Positions 11,406-21,325 of a DNA stretch of 64,000 nucleotides are shown here, in pieces (position 1 is the stretch's first letter; every line of letters starts with the position of its first letter). Location of the stretch: positions 121,615 through 185,614 of the forward strand of contig KZ111174.1 in assembly GCA_002077045.2 (NCBI GenBank), written 5' to 3'. The stretch comes from Rachicladosporium sp. CCFEE 5018 (taxonomy: Eukaryota > Ascomycota > Dothideomycetes > Cladosporiales > Cladosporiaceae). The notes below the pieces were generated by a model. The model made no database searches, was not told where the DNA came from, and worked only from the letters and a program-made list of their open reading frames with translations. Position numbers and translations under genes: made by a program.

Positions 11406-12242
11406 ATGGAGCGTGCTAATCAGTCCATGAATAGGAAGATGGCGGTACAGTCGATGGACGATAGCCAGTATTGCGACTTCCTCGCTGCCGCTGGCTACCA
11501 CACACTGCCAACCATGCCGCCGGGCGTGTACATGACGACTCCACCGCCATCGCTGCCAGGCTCTCCTTCCGACAATAGCAAGTCGGAGGTGACTCACATG
11601 CATGCTGGCGGGATAGCTCGCGCCGCCTGGCTGACCCCTCCGCCGGATTCCTCCATATACCAAGCCTGGCCCTACGATGGGTCAAATGACGTGATCGACT
11701 CACCGTCGCCATACACAACGCCGATGCAGGACTGTGCGAGCTCGCCGTTAGTCCGCCCCACGTTTCCAGCACGTCAGACACGCTCCGCCGCTATCTTCTC
11801 ACCAGCATCACCGTCGAAGATTTACGATGTTGCTACTCCACCGATGCTTGGCTCATACGCACGAAGTGCCTCGCTGCTTCCATCCATGCGTAATTCAGCT
11901 TCGACGTCGTCTCCAAGAGCCACACTGTCGTCCGTCGATCATTCCGCGAAGCGGCCCTCGGACTCAGAGCTCATGCCGCCGCCTGCTCGTCGTCTACGTC
12001 TTGACAACGCCACCCAGCCAATGCACAATCCAAGCACGCATGTGCAGTACCGTGACGTTGACGGACGCAGCAACACCGACCCGTCGATGCGGACACGCTA
12101 TGGACTGCCACTATGGGTTGGGCCACACTGGGCTCCAGTCGAAACGGGGGTGGGGACATCTTTGGGAGTGGTTCAAAGCCCGACCATGATGGCTACCTTG
12201 CCGTTTGGTGGGCTGATTGAGGTGGCTGAGTACTACAAGTGA
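11406..12242 (+). CDS. Hypothetical Ser/Pro-rich protein
   Basis: An uninterrupted frame of 278 codons from the ATG at 11406 (M-E-R-A-N-Q-S). An in-frame ATG at 11325 would give 305 aa. I recognise no domain. The protein is rich in Ser, Pro and Thr, with proline clusters (M-P-P-G-V-Y-M-T-T-P-P-P-S-L-P-G-S-P) and one basic patch, P-P-P-A-R-R-L-R-L, that could be a nuclear localisation signal. It lacks a signal peptide and membrane segments. The composition suggests a largely disordered, perhaps nuclear, protein. The frame length supports a gene, but exon structure and start are uncertain. Confidence 0.5.
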   Translation: MERANQSMNRKMAVQSMDDSQYCDFLAAAGYHTLPTMPPGVYMTTPPPSLPGSPSDNSKSEVTHMHAGGIARAAWLTPPPDSSIYQAWPYDGSNDVIDSPSPYTTPMQDCASSPLVRPTFPARQTRSAAIFSPASPSKIYDVATPPMLGSYARSASLLPSMRNSASTSSPRATLSSVDHSAKRPSDSELMPPPARRLRLDNATQPMHNPSTHVQYRDVDGRSNTDPSMRTRYGLPLWVGPHWAPVETGVGTSLGVVQSPTMMATLPFGGLIEVAEYYK

Positions 12243-12345
12243 TGCGAGCGGCGTGCATAGGGGTGTCTTGGTGGCGTTTTGGGGTTGGGTTCATTTAGTG
12301 CGCCGGTGACAGGCAGGCGAATAGGGATTTCTTGCAGGCGCGGGG

Positions 12346-13359
12346 TTACTGCAGCTCACACTGCGGATCAGAGTACATGCCTCCCGCTTTTACGCGGTCG
12401 AGATGAAGATGGAGTAAGAGAACGAAGTCAACGAGGTACGATGATGAGGGATTCGAAGAGCTAGCAGCAGAAAAGTGCATCAAGGCTGCAATCACATCCT
12501 CCCTCCCATTGATATTCGCAGCCTGCAGTACCGTAAGTCCCCTAGCTCCCGACGTTACGTGCACGTCCGCTCCAGCTTCCAGTAGCCGCTTGAGAACCTC
12601 TACATGACCCTTCTCGGCCGCTGCTCGCAAGGCAGTAGTACCGAACGTGTGACTTGCCTCTGCATTCACATCGGCTCCCGCTTGCAGTAGCATCTCCACG
12701 ATTGCCAAGTCTCCGAATCGTGCTGCACCTTGGAGCGCGGTGATGCCGTTGGCTCGAGAGATGGGTGCGTTCACAACCGCACCCAAGCTTAGCAACGACT
12801 CCACGATCTCCCCGTGCCCATTCTCCGCAGCAGCAGCAAGAGCACTTCGCCCAAGATTATACGCTGCTGGTGCGTTGACCTCGGCGCCCCTTTTCAGCAA
12901 GACTCGGACGATGAACAAATCGCCGCCTTCGCTTGCGGCTTGCAGTGGCGTGCGGCCCATATACCTTGCGGGCGATAAGTTGACATACGCTCCAGCTTCC
13001 AGCAAGATCTCCATGGCCTCCCGTTTCCCAGCACCAGCTGCTAGCGTCAAGGCGGTACGTCCACCGTTGTTGCCGCCTGGTGCGTTTGGGTCTGCGCCGC
13101 AGGAGAGAAGAGTGCGAAGAATCTGAGGAGAGAGAGGCGAGAGAAGGGCGGCGGCTTGGAGGGGAGTGCGGCCGTACCAGCCTCGAGGACCCTCGTTGGG
13201 AGATGCACCAGACTGTACAAGAGAGATCAAGAGAGTGTGGTCTTGGGCTAGGATCGCGGACATCAGGGGCGTGGGTGGAAGGTCTTCGTCAGACTCTCCA
13301 TCTCTCTCAGCCAGAATCTCTGATGTTCTGACATCTCCGGAAGATGGTATTTCTGACAT
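12346..13359 (-). CDS. Ankyrin-repeat protein
   Basis: A 337-aa single frame, almost entirely ankyrin repeats. From about residue 30 to 300 I count eight units with the pattern G-x-T-A-L-x-x-A-A-x-x-G-x-x-x-x-V-x-x-L-L-x-x-G-A-x-V-N (for example F-G-T-T-A-L-R-A-A-A-E-K-G-H-V-E-V-L-K-R-L-L-E-A-G-A-D-V). A short acidic N-terminus precedes the repeats and a hydrophobic stretch (L-V-D-F-V-L-L-L-H-L) follows. Such proteins bind other proteins. In fungi they often stand alone or form the sensor part of NLR-like proteins, but no NACHT or effector domain is seen here. Upstream exons cannot be excluded. No specific function can be assigned. Confidence 0.8.
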   Translation of the reverse strand: MSEIPSSGDVRTSEILAERDGESDEDLPPTPLMSAILAQDHTLLISLVQSGASPNEGPRGWYGRTPLQAAALLSPLSPQILRTLLSCGADPNAPGGNNGGRTALTLAAGAGKREAMEILLEAGAYVNLSPARYMGRTPLQAASEGGDLFIVRVLLKRGAEVNAPAAYNLGRSALAAAAENGHGEIVESLLSLGAVVNAPISRANGITALQGAARFGDLAIVEMLLQAGADVNAEASHTFGTTALRAAAEKGHVEVLKRLLEAGADVHVTSGARGLTVLQAANINGREDVIAALMHFSAASSSNPSSSYLVDFVLLLHLHLDRVKAGGMYSDPQCELQ

Positions 13360-13789
13360 AATTGAGACCGTTGTTAAGGACGGGAAGGTGATGAATTTTG
13401 TTCAAGCTCTGGATGATGTTGTGCCAGGGGAGAGATCAAAGTAGATGTTCCATACCTGGCCGCGGTCTTAAGATGTTACAGTAGCATGAAGCTATGTCAA
13501 TTATCCGCTTCGTTATAGAGGCGATGCGGTGTGGTCACACGTCTACGTCTGCTCGCTTGTAGATTGTGCGTTGTAGATCGTTATCGTGAAGTTGGAGCCG
13601 ACCTATTCATAGCGAGGATTTGCCGGGGTCATTTTGTGTCGATCTTGCCAAGGTGGCAGCAACATACTGTCTCGTCACTATCAAGCCTCTACACGACTTC
13701 CATATTGTCTCCGAAGCCAACGTAAGGAAAGGTAGGTGATACAAATGCTCGATATTCTACAAATCCATCGGCGGACCATGTCCAGCCCA
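13360..13789. other. Intergenic region
   Basis: This lies upstream of the ankyrin gene and downstream of VAC14. I see no conserved coding sequence in it. Confidence 0.45.
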
Positions 13790-16782
13790 CTACTTCTTCG
13801 CCTTCCCCTTCGCCACTCCTCCCGCAAACCGTCCAAACTGCGCCAATCCCCCAGTCCTCGCGTTTCTCAGTCCAGCCTGCCCATTAATCATACCCTGATC
13901 CTTCGTGCCCTGCTGCGCGTGCCCCACGCCTCTCCCACTCGCTGCACTAGCAGGCCTTCTCTCCACTACCGCTTTCGCGCTTTCAGGCGACCCCGCCTCC
14001 TCGAGCTCTGCGTGCGGATTCAGTGCTCTTTGCTGTGCCTTGCGGAGTCGCTCCTGTGTAGTGCGGAACTTCTCCAGTAGCTCAGTCCAGCGTATGCCGC
14101 CGTCTTCGCGGGCTTTGAGTCGATTCTGGCGCTCGAAGGTCGAGACTGAAGAGGGTGTTGTTGGCACTGCGGCCCCGCGATTAGGGATGTGCAGGTAGCC
14201 TATTGCGGAGACGGAATTGAGTCTGTTTTTCAGGGCGGCGAAAGCGGAGGATTGTGGTAGTAGCATGAGTAGACCGTAGAGGCATTTGTAGAGGTGCGGG
14301 TAGCGCTCTGGCTCGAGAAGCTGCATGCGTAAGTAAGTGAACACTGGACTCTCTAGTAATTGCACAAGCTTGTCGATCTGGATGAGGGTTGTGACGGTCA
14401 TCTCCATCTCAGCGAATAGCTTCAGTAGCTCGTAAGCCTGTTCGTAAGCTTGCGCTAGGAGGCATAGGGAGAATGTCGCTACAGCGTTCACGCACCAAGC
14501 GCGGAAGAGCGTGGTGAAGAAAGTCTGCGCATCCTTCGATGAGTCGAGGTTTCGTAGCCTTTTTCGGAGCTCGGACAACTCTGGAGCAGTGATGAGATTG
14601 CTGTTCAGATTCTGCACCATGATGGATGCAAATTCGATGTCGTCGATCTCAGGGTCTGGGCTGGGGTTCGCAGCGCTAGGATCAGAGGAAGAAGAGAGTA
14701 TGTCGGCCATGGTGCGATAGATGCGTTCAGCACTGAGGGATGTGCAGAGTTGGCGGACAATCAGATTGCCGCGAGTCTCCAGGAGGCGTCGATCAGTGCA
14801 GAAGAGCTTCAGAAGGTTGACCATGAAAGAGGTGAAGTAAGAATCATCGCTGTTCTTCGAGATCTGACTCAGCAGGAGAAGATCTCGGGTTACTACCGCC
14901 TCGGCAGGATCTGATAGCGTCTTGAGCAGAGCAGGGAATGTGCCATCATGAATCGCGAGAATCCTTCGCGGACTTTTGCGATGTAGCATGATCAGCCATG
15001 CCAGTGCTGCCACACGCGTCGCCTCATGCTCGTGAAGAAATTGAAGCGTGAGCGCATTGACAGCAGCTTCGTAGTCGAAGTCGATATGTGCTTTGCTGGC
15101 GATGGATGCTGTCTCAGCAGGTGGCTCTGGTGTACGGCTGTCTGGTGTTCTTGGTAGCGGCTCTGCGGGCTCTGGACTTGGAGGCTTGCGAGTCAATCTG
15201 AGTGCGGGCGTGGATTCTCGTCGGCCATCAAGGTTTGTGGTAGCTTCTCTGAGTCGCCCAGGACCATTCGAGGGTGCGACTGATGCGGATCCGGACGGTG
15301 GAGGAGCAGCTTGCTCTGTGGGTTCTGGTTGTTTCGACGGCTCCTCGGGCAGTGACACAACATAGTTCATCAGTGCCTGATTGACTCTGCCAGCTGCTTG
15401 CTTCACCAGCTCGCCGTCAGAGCTCAGCGCTGGCAGCACCTGAGCGAGTAGTCGAGGCGTGAAGAGCAGGATGTCCTCGGGACAGATGTCAAGGAACGCC
15501 TCGATCCATTTGAGAGTTGTCAGCTGGATCTCTTCGTTCCGGGACTCACTCAGGAAGGTGACCAAGATGTCGAGTATCTTCTGGTACTCTATCTGCACGT
15601 CTTGACCAGGTATCCATTCGTCTTCTGGGTCGTCAAGGTCCGAGCCATTCTCGAGAGCAGCCGACACAGACGATGCGCTGTCAGGACGAGTGGTATCATC
15701 GGCAGGCGCATCGTCAGCTTCTGCGTTGTCGACTTCCGCATCGTCGGCAGCCTTGAGCTCGACCTTCAGTACACCAACGTCGGGGCTATCGATAGCAGTA
15801 CTTGACCCACTTCTCCGTCGGCCGGCATCTTTACCCTTCTTACTTTCAGCGATGCCTTTCTTGACAGCTGAGATCTTCCTTATCTCCGACAAGAACTTGT
15901 CAAGAGCCTGCTTAGTAGTCGTATGCACGTCAATGTTCGTGTCGGTCAAGTACTTCAACAGTCCACCGAGGAAGCTCGGCAAGTATGCTACAAGCTCAAG
16001 ATCGGGTATGGAGTCGAGTAGAGTGATCCAGCTGGTCAGGAAGCTTCGGGTGAATGGATTGAGCACATGGATCCGCTCTTGTAGTAGCGGTATGAACTTG
16101 GGCAATGAGAAAGCAGTCTCCGGCTCATGCCCTGAATCTGATCCATGCTCGATCGAGCTGCTGTCGACAATGATACTGGCGTAGGTCGCAGCTGACTCTG
16201 ACACAATGTCCTTCACGAGTCGGTCCAGAAGCTCAGCACCATTCTTGACGGACAGCTCAGAATCAGCCGCCAGCTTGCACAGAGCGTCAAAGACATCATT
16301 GAAGTACAGCAAGATCTCGCCTTTCGCCACCTTGGCGATATTGTACATGCTTTCGCATGCGTAGTATCGCACACGAGCATCTTGGTCCAAGAAGCAGGCT
16401 AGAACTGGAGGTACTATCTCCTGTAGGTAGCGGGCGACTTCCTGCGCTTGTCAGTACCTGCGTGGACGATCACAGAACTTTTCGCCCGAGCCTACCGAGC
16501 CTAACGCTATGGCGGCCGCAGCCAGTCCAATGAGTCCGCCGTTCCGGGCATGAGGCTGGTGCACAGCATACGCATAGTCATGGCACAGCTGGTGGACGAT
16601 CTTGGCTATCCGGTCGTGATTGTTGTCTGCAAGACAGCTGCGGATCAGAGCTTCAAGTCTGAATTGCAAGTATTAGAAGGTTCAGATAGGTCCTAGTCAT
16701 TGCATGGTGCTCACTCTAGTGCTCCAGATTTCCGCTTGTCATAGAGCTTGTCTTGCAAGGCTTTCGAGACGGCTACGTCCAT
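13790..16782 (-). CDS. VAC14: VAC14, scaffold of the PI(3,5)P2 synthase complex
   Basis: Three exons (16715-16782, 16496-16658, 13790-16441) splice cleanly to 960 aa; yeast Vac14 has 880. The N-terminus reads M-D-V-A-V-S-K-A-L-Q-D-K-L-Y-D-K-R-K-S-G-A-L-E, then L-E-A-L-I-R, as expected for Vac14. HEAT repeats follow (E-V-A-R-Y-L-Q-E-I-V-P-P-V-L-A-C-F-L-D-Q-D-A-R-V-R-Y-Y-A-C-E-S-M-Y-N). Low-complexity Ser/Pro/Ala linkers sit near residues 310-370 and 470-560. The conserved C-terminal domain includes L-L-K-L-F-A-E-M-E and V-Q-L-L-E-S-P-V-F-T-Y-L-R-M-Q-L-L-E-P. On the vacuole or late endosome membrane Vac14 holds Fab1 kinase and Fig4 phosphatase together and so controls vacuole size. It is divergent from the asparaginyl-tRNA synthetase gene. 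Confidence 0.96.
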
Positions 16783-17030
16783 CTCGTCTCGACGGTGCCT
16801 TGTAGCACTTCGCCAACAATTGCTTTGCTCTCTGGAGCTATCTCATCGTATCGGGAATCACGCCGAGACCATATGGCGGACTGCGATAGTGTCGAGCAAC
16901 AGGTCAGCTGGAACGATTGCTCACGCGAGGCAATTGGGCAATGGCTCCGTTAGAACAACAGATGCAGTCGCATTGACGTTGCTGTCGCGTGCGTACCCTT
17001 GTTCAGTAATCTGCAGCTACGAAGCTTGTT

Positions 17031-17037
17031 TGAGTCA
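17031..17037 (+). promoter_or_regulatory. CpcA/Gcn4-type site upstream of DED81
   Basis: TGAGTCA, the reverse complement of TGACTCA, lies 103 bp before the synthetase ATG and 40 bp before its TATA box. Aminoacyl-tRNA synthetase genes are known targets of general amino acid control in fungi, which makes a working site plausible. It has not been tested. Confidence 0.6.
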
Positions 17038-17076
17038 GAGCTCCGATAGTGACTCCAATGCTATTTCGACATTCAA

Positions 17077-17086
17077 TATATATAAG
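17077..17086 (+). promoter_or_regulatory. TATA box of DED81
   Basis: TATATATAAG is a consensus TATA element 54 bp before the start codon, which implies a short 5' leader. The other promoters in the window show no equally clear TATA box. Confidence 0.65.
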
Positions 17087-17139
17087 AGCCGACACCAACA
17101 CTCGCACTGCTTCACAACACAACAGAAACAGCAAACAAC

Positions 17140-18888
17140 ATGGCGGACAAGCCAACGATCCACATCGACGAGGAAGTCGGCAGCGACTCGACCCTCCACG
17201 ACGGATCCCAAACCAACCCATACAAATCCCTCCAATTCGCCTATCTACAACACACTGACACCGCTTCCTACGTAGTAAAGCGAAAAGACGAAGGCGAGGA
17301 TGAAGCAAGCTACAAACCCGCCGCCAAAGCCGCTCTGAAGAAAGCAGTCAACTATTCCGACCAGCAAAAAAAGAAAGCCGGCAAGGAGAAGGAAATCGCT
17401 CTTCGCCAAAAGCAAGAGGACGATCAGCGAGAGAAAGCCCTCGAGGAAGCCAAGAAGATCGTCATCGAGGAGGATACATCACTCCCACGCGCCACTCGAA
17501 TCACCCTCGGCGAGAAAGACCCCAGCAAAGTGAAACTCGGCTCCGGCGACCGCACCAAAGAAGTCGACTACACCTCCCCCAACCGCGGCACCCGTGTCCG
17601 CGTCTACGGCCGCGTGCACCGCGAGCGCAAGCAAGCCCAAGTCCTGTTCGTCACCCTGCGCGACGGCTATGGCTACATGCAATGCGTCTTCACGGGCCCG
17701 CTGGCGAAGACCTACGATGCCTTGACCCTCACGCGGGAGACCTCCATGATGATTATGGGCGAGATGTGGGAGGTCCCCGCTGGTGCTCACGCGCCAGATA
17801 ACCGCGAGCTGCACGCCGATTACTTCGAGATCATCGGCAAAGCACCGGGAGGCGAAGAGGCGATTACCAACAAAGTCCAAGCAAAGGGTGACGCCCAAAC
17901 CCTCCTCGACATGCGCCATCTCGTCCTCCGCGGCGAAGTCGCCAGCTCCGTAATGTTCGTCCGCGACGCCGTAGAACACGCTTTTAACACCGCCTACCAC
18001 GACCTGCACTACGTCAAAGTCTCTCCTCCCGCTCTCGTGCAAACGCAAGTCGAAGGCGGCTCAACTCTCTTCTCTTTACCCTACTACGGCGAGCCAGCCT
18101 ACCTAACGCAATCCTCGCAACTCTACCTCGAAACCGCAATCCCCTTTGCCGGCAACGTGTACTGCATAGAAAAATCTTTCCGCGCGGAGAAATCGCTCAC
18201 CCGCCGCCACTTGTCGGAGTACACACACGTCGAAGCCGAACTCGACTTCATCACCTTCGACGACCTGCTCAACCACCTCGAATCCCTCATCTGCACAGTT
18301 CTGGACTTGGTATTCGCCAACCCCCGCATCGCAGCCATGCTGAAAGAACTCAATCCCACCTTCACCTTGCCCTCACGACCCTTCAAACGTCTCCGCTACG
18401 CCGACGCGATTGACTGGCTGAACGAGCACGAGATTCTAAACGAGGACGTCGAGCCCGAGGGTTCCCCTCCCAGGGCATTCGAATTCGGCGACGATATTGC
18501 TGAAGCGGCTGAACGCCGCATGACCGACATAATCGGCGTGCCGATCCTGCTCACGCATTTCCCCGCGCCGATTAAATCTTTCTACATGCCCCGCGACGCT
18601 GACGATGACCGCGTCACTGAGTCCGTGGATCTGCTCATGCCTGGCGTTGGCGAGATTGTGGGCGGGAGTATGAGGATGTATAAGTATGAGGAGCTCATGG
18701 CGGCTTATAAGCGGGAGGACATGGATCCTGCGCCTTACTACTGGTATACGGATATGAGGAAGTATGGGGGAAGTCCGCATGGGGGGTATGGACTTGGGTT
18801 GGAGAGGTTTCTGGCGTGGCTTTGTGGGCTGCATACGGTGCGGGAGGCGTGTTTGTATCCGAGGTATATGGGGAGGTGTAAGCCTTGA
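17140..18888 (+). CDS. DED81: Asparaginyl-tRNA synthetase, cytosolic
   Basis: An intronless 582-aa class II synthetase that charges tRNA-Asn. It has a eukaryotic N-terminal extension (1 to about 120) with a Lys/Glu-rich helix. The OB-fold anticodon-binding domain follows (V-R-V-Y-G-R-V-H-R-E-R). The catalytic core shows motif 2 (F-R-A-E-K-S-L-T-R-R-H-L-S-E-Y-T-H-V-E-A-E) and motif 3 (G-Y-G-L-G-L-E-R-F-L-A-W-L). The ending Y-P-R-Y-M-G-R-C-K-P is typical of AsnRS and separates it from AspRS, which has R-D-P-x-R-L-x-P. Codon use is strongly C-biased at the start and in the middle, fitting high expression. The start codon follows the TATA box by 54 bp. Confidence 0.96.
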   Translation: MADKPTIHIDEEVGSDSTLHDGSQTNPYKSLQFAYLQHTDTASYVVKRKDEGEDEASYKPAAKAALKKAVNYSDQQKKKAGKEKEIALRQKQEDDQREKALEEAKKIVIEEDTSLPRATRITLGEKDPSKVKLGSGDRTKEVDYTSPNRGTRVRVYGRVHRERKQAQVLFVTLRDGYGYMQCVFTGPLAKTYDALTLTRETSMMIMGEMWEVPAGAHAPDNRELHADYFEIIGKAPGGEEAITNKVQAKGDAQTLLDMRHLVLRGEVASSVMFVRDAVEHAFNTAYHDLHYVKVSPPALVQTQVEGGSTLFSLPYYGEPAYLTQSSQLYLETAIPFAGNVYCIEKSFRAEKSLTRRHLSEYTHVEAELDFITFDDLLNHLESLICTVLDLVFANPRIAAMLKELNPTFTLPSRPFKRLRYADAIDWLNEHEILNEDVEPEGSPPRAFEFGDDIAEAAERRMTDIIGVPILLTHFPAPIKSFYMPRDADDDRVTESVDLLMPGVGEIVGGSMRMYKYEELMAAYKREDMDPAPYYWYTDMRKYGGSPHGGYGLGLERFLAWLCGLHTVREACLYPRYMGRCKP

Positions 18889-19244
18889 GGAGACTGACTG
18901 TAAGGGCTTTGGGTGAGGGTGCTAGGATTTGGAGCGAGAGGCGTAAGTGCGCCATGCCCATGGGCCACGAAGCAGAGACGGGAGCGTGTAGATGCAACCT
19001 GCTGGCCATCATTCAAGACGTAGACTCTGCGGGTGTGGCATGGCATGGCCGGGGCGATGACGGATTGACGAACCTGTAGCGCTTTCAAAAATACTATAGA
19101 CACGCAGCGCCAGAGTCCAACGCTCGAACAACCACTGCTTCGCCGTCCCCTCTCACTGCTTCGATCATACAGCACCTCCCGTCGACTCCACTCGACCTCT
19201 CCCGCCCTTCCTCTCCGCTTCTTTGTATCTGCTCAATATAGTCC
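18889..19244. other. Convergent intergenic region
   Basis: This lies between the 3' ends of DED81 and LPD1. Nothing is recognised except probable 3' UTRs. Confidence 0.5.
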
Positions 19245-20897
19245 TCAGTAATGAATAGCCTTACCATAAGTAGCCATAGCCGCCTCCTTAAACGCCTCCG
19301 CAAGCGTCGGATGCGCATGACTAGTCCGTCCTACATCCTCCGTACTCGCACCGTACTCAAGCGCCAACGTCCCCTCAGCAATCATCTCCCCGGCATTAGG
19401 TCCAACAATATGCACTCCTAGAATCCGATCCGTCTCCGCGTCAGCCAGAAACTTCACCAACCCATCGGAGTCCTGGTTCGTTTTCGCGCGACTGTTGGCG
19501 CTGAAGGGGAAGCTGCCGGATTTGTATTTCACGCCCGCGGCTTTGAGTTCGGCTTCGTTTTGGCCTACCCAGGCGACTTCCGGGTGGGTGTACATGACTG
19601 AGGGGATGGCGTTGTAGTTTACGTGGCCGTGGGATTTGGTGATGTATTCGATTACCGCTACGGCTTCTTCTTCCGCTTTGTGTGCCAGCATAGGCCCGAA
19701 AGTACAGTCACCAATGACCCGAATGTGAGGGATCTTTGTGCGGTACTCTTGGTCGATCACCAGGCGGCCGCGGTTGTCGACTTCGAGCCCGATGTTCTCG
19801 AAGCCTAGGCCAGCTGTGTAGGGGCGTCGGCCGATAGCTACGAGGACCACGTCGGCGTTCAGGGTTTCTGCTTTACCGCCTTTGGCTGCTTCGACTTGGA
19901 GGGCTACTTCGGATGAGGAGGTATCGCCTGAGAGGACTTTGGTGTTGAGCTTGAACTTCATACCCTGCTTGGTGAGGATCTTCTGCGTGGCTTTGGAGAT
20001 CTCGGCGTCCATGCCTGGGCCGCCGATTTGCCCTAAGAACTCGACTACGGTCACTTCGGCGCCGAGACGGGACCAGACGGAGCCCATTTCGAGGCCAATG
20101 ATGCCGCCGCCGATGACGACCATTTTCTTGGGGACCTCCGTTAGGGCGATAGCTCCGGTTGATGTGATGACTTTCTTCTCGTCGATTGTGAGGCCCGGGA
20201 AGGGCGTGGCTTCGCTGCCGGTGGCGATGATGATGTTCTTGCCGCGGACGCTGGTCTCGCCGCCGTCTACGAGGTTCACGGCGACGGTGTGCTCATCTGC
20301 GAAGGCGCCGGTACCTTTGATATACTCGACGTTGTTCTTCTTGAAGAGGAACTCAATACCCTTCGTCAAACCGGATACGGAGGTCTCTTTCGCCTTCATC
20401 ATGCCAGCGAGGTTGAGCTTGACGTCGCCAACATCGATGCCGCGCGACTTGGAGTCGTGGAGGATGGTGTGGTAGAGGTGGGAGTTGTTGAGGAGGGATT
20501 TGGAGGGTATGCAGCCGACGTTCAGACATGTGCCGCCGAGCGAGCCGCGCTTCTCTATGCATGCCACCTGGGACTGTCAGTACATTTGAATTTGGTAGAA
20601 TTAGCGCGCATCCGTACCTTCAAGCCCTCCTGTCCTGCCTTGATGGCCGCGACATAGCCCGCCACGCCGCCACCGATGATTACCAAATCCTTCTCCTCTG
20701 CGCGAAGGTCAGTGCACTGCTACGTGTGCTCCTCGATATGTCAAGCCCATACCTGCAGGTGTCGCATATCCTCTTCGCTGCCGTAACCGCGACTGGACGA
20801 GAGATGTGCTGGGTATTGATCGTAGGACGGAGGTGCTCTGGTAGCTGTATGACAGGCAATTGCGTGCCGCCGCGCGCGGTATGAGTTGCTGCAACAT
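19245..20897 (-). CDS. LPD1: Dihydrolipoamide dehydrogenase, mitochondrial E3
   Basis: Three exons (20753-20897, 20618-20697, 19245-20567) splice in frame to 515 aa. Residues 1 to about 45 form an Arg/Ser-rich mitochondrial presequence without acidic residues, ending near R-R-G-Y-A-T. The FAD-binding motif G-G-G-V-A-G-Y-V-A-A-I-K-A-G-Q sits in exon 2. The redox-active disulfide is Cys89/Cys94 in G-G-T-C-L-N-V-G-C-I-P-S-K. An NAD-binding G-G-G-I-I-G-L-E-M-G and the C-terminal H-A-H-P-T-L-A-E-A catalytic His-Glu pair follow. The enzyme reoxidises dihydrolipoamide in the pyruvate, 2-oxoglutarate and branched-chain dehydrogenases and in the glycine cleavage system. It is divergent from DIM1. Confidence 0.97.
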
Positions 20898-21208
20898 TAC
20901 GTCCAGCTGTGTGGGAGATATGGGATGGAGGGAAGCGGTATATGAAGCAACAATGAGGATTACTGAGCGAGCGGCGATGTTGCTGAGGTTTGTTCCGTAG
21001 ACATCGAGAAGCTCCCAATCCAGCTTAGCACGATGCATCTTAATAAGCCCGTAACTGGCCGACCGTTGTTAGCCTTGCCGGCGAGTCGACCCGGACGCCG
21101 AGATCTACGATTAGATCTCAGATAACGGCAGACCTTCCTGAAAGCCCAGAACCTCCAAATTTATTGCTGAAGCTATTGTCAATACAGTCTGATCACCTCA
21201 CGACTCGC
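20898..21208. other. Divergent LPD1/DIM1 promoter region
   Basis: About 310 bp up to the furthest plausible DIM1 start. I see no gene and no clear named element. Confidence 0.45.
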
Positions 21209-21325
21209 ATGCTTGCCCGATTGCGACCATTCGCTCCCAGTCGTAGTACACAATCCCGATCAGCCAGCATCCGCAACTCCAACCGCTCGACCAAAGGTCT
21301 TTCCCTCCCCACACCGGAGTATACC

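Larger units (their letters stand above)
16783..17139. other. Divergent VAC14/DED81 promoter region
   Basis: 357 bp between two start codons. It holds the CpcA-type site at 17031-17037 and the TATA box at 17077-17086, both oriented towards the synthetase gene. Confidence 0.6.

Noticed and set aside
17140..18888. Aspartyl-tRNA synthetase as an alternative name for the class II synthetase
   Set aside because: The C-terminal Y-P-R-Y-M-G-R-C-K-P and motif 2 R-A-E-K-S-L-T-R-R-H-L are those of asparaginyl-tRNA synthetase.
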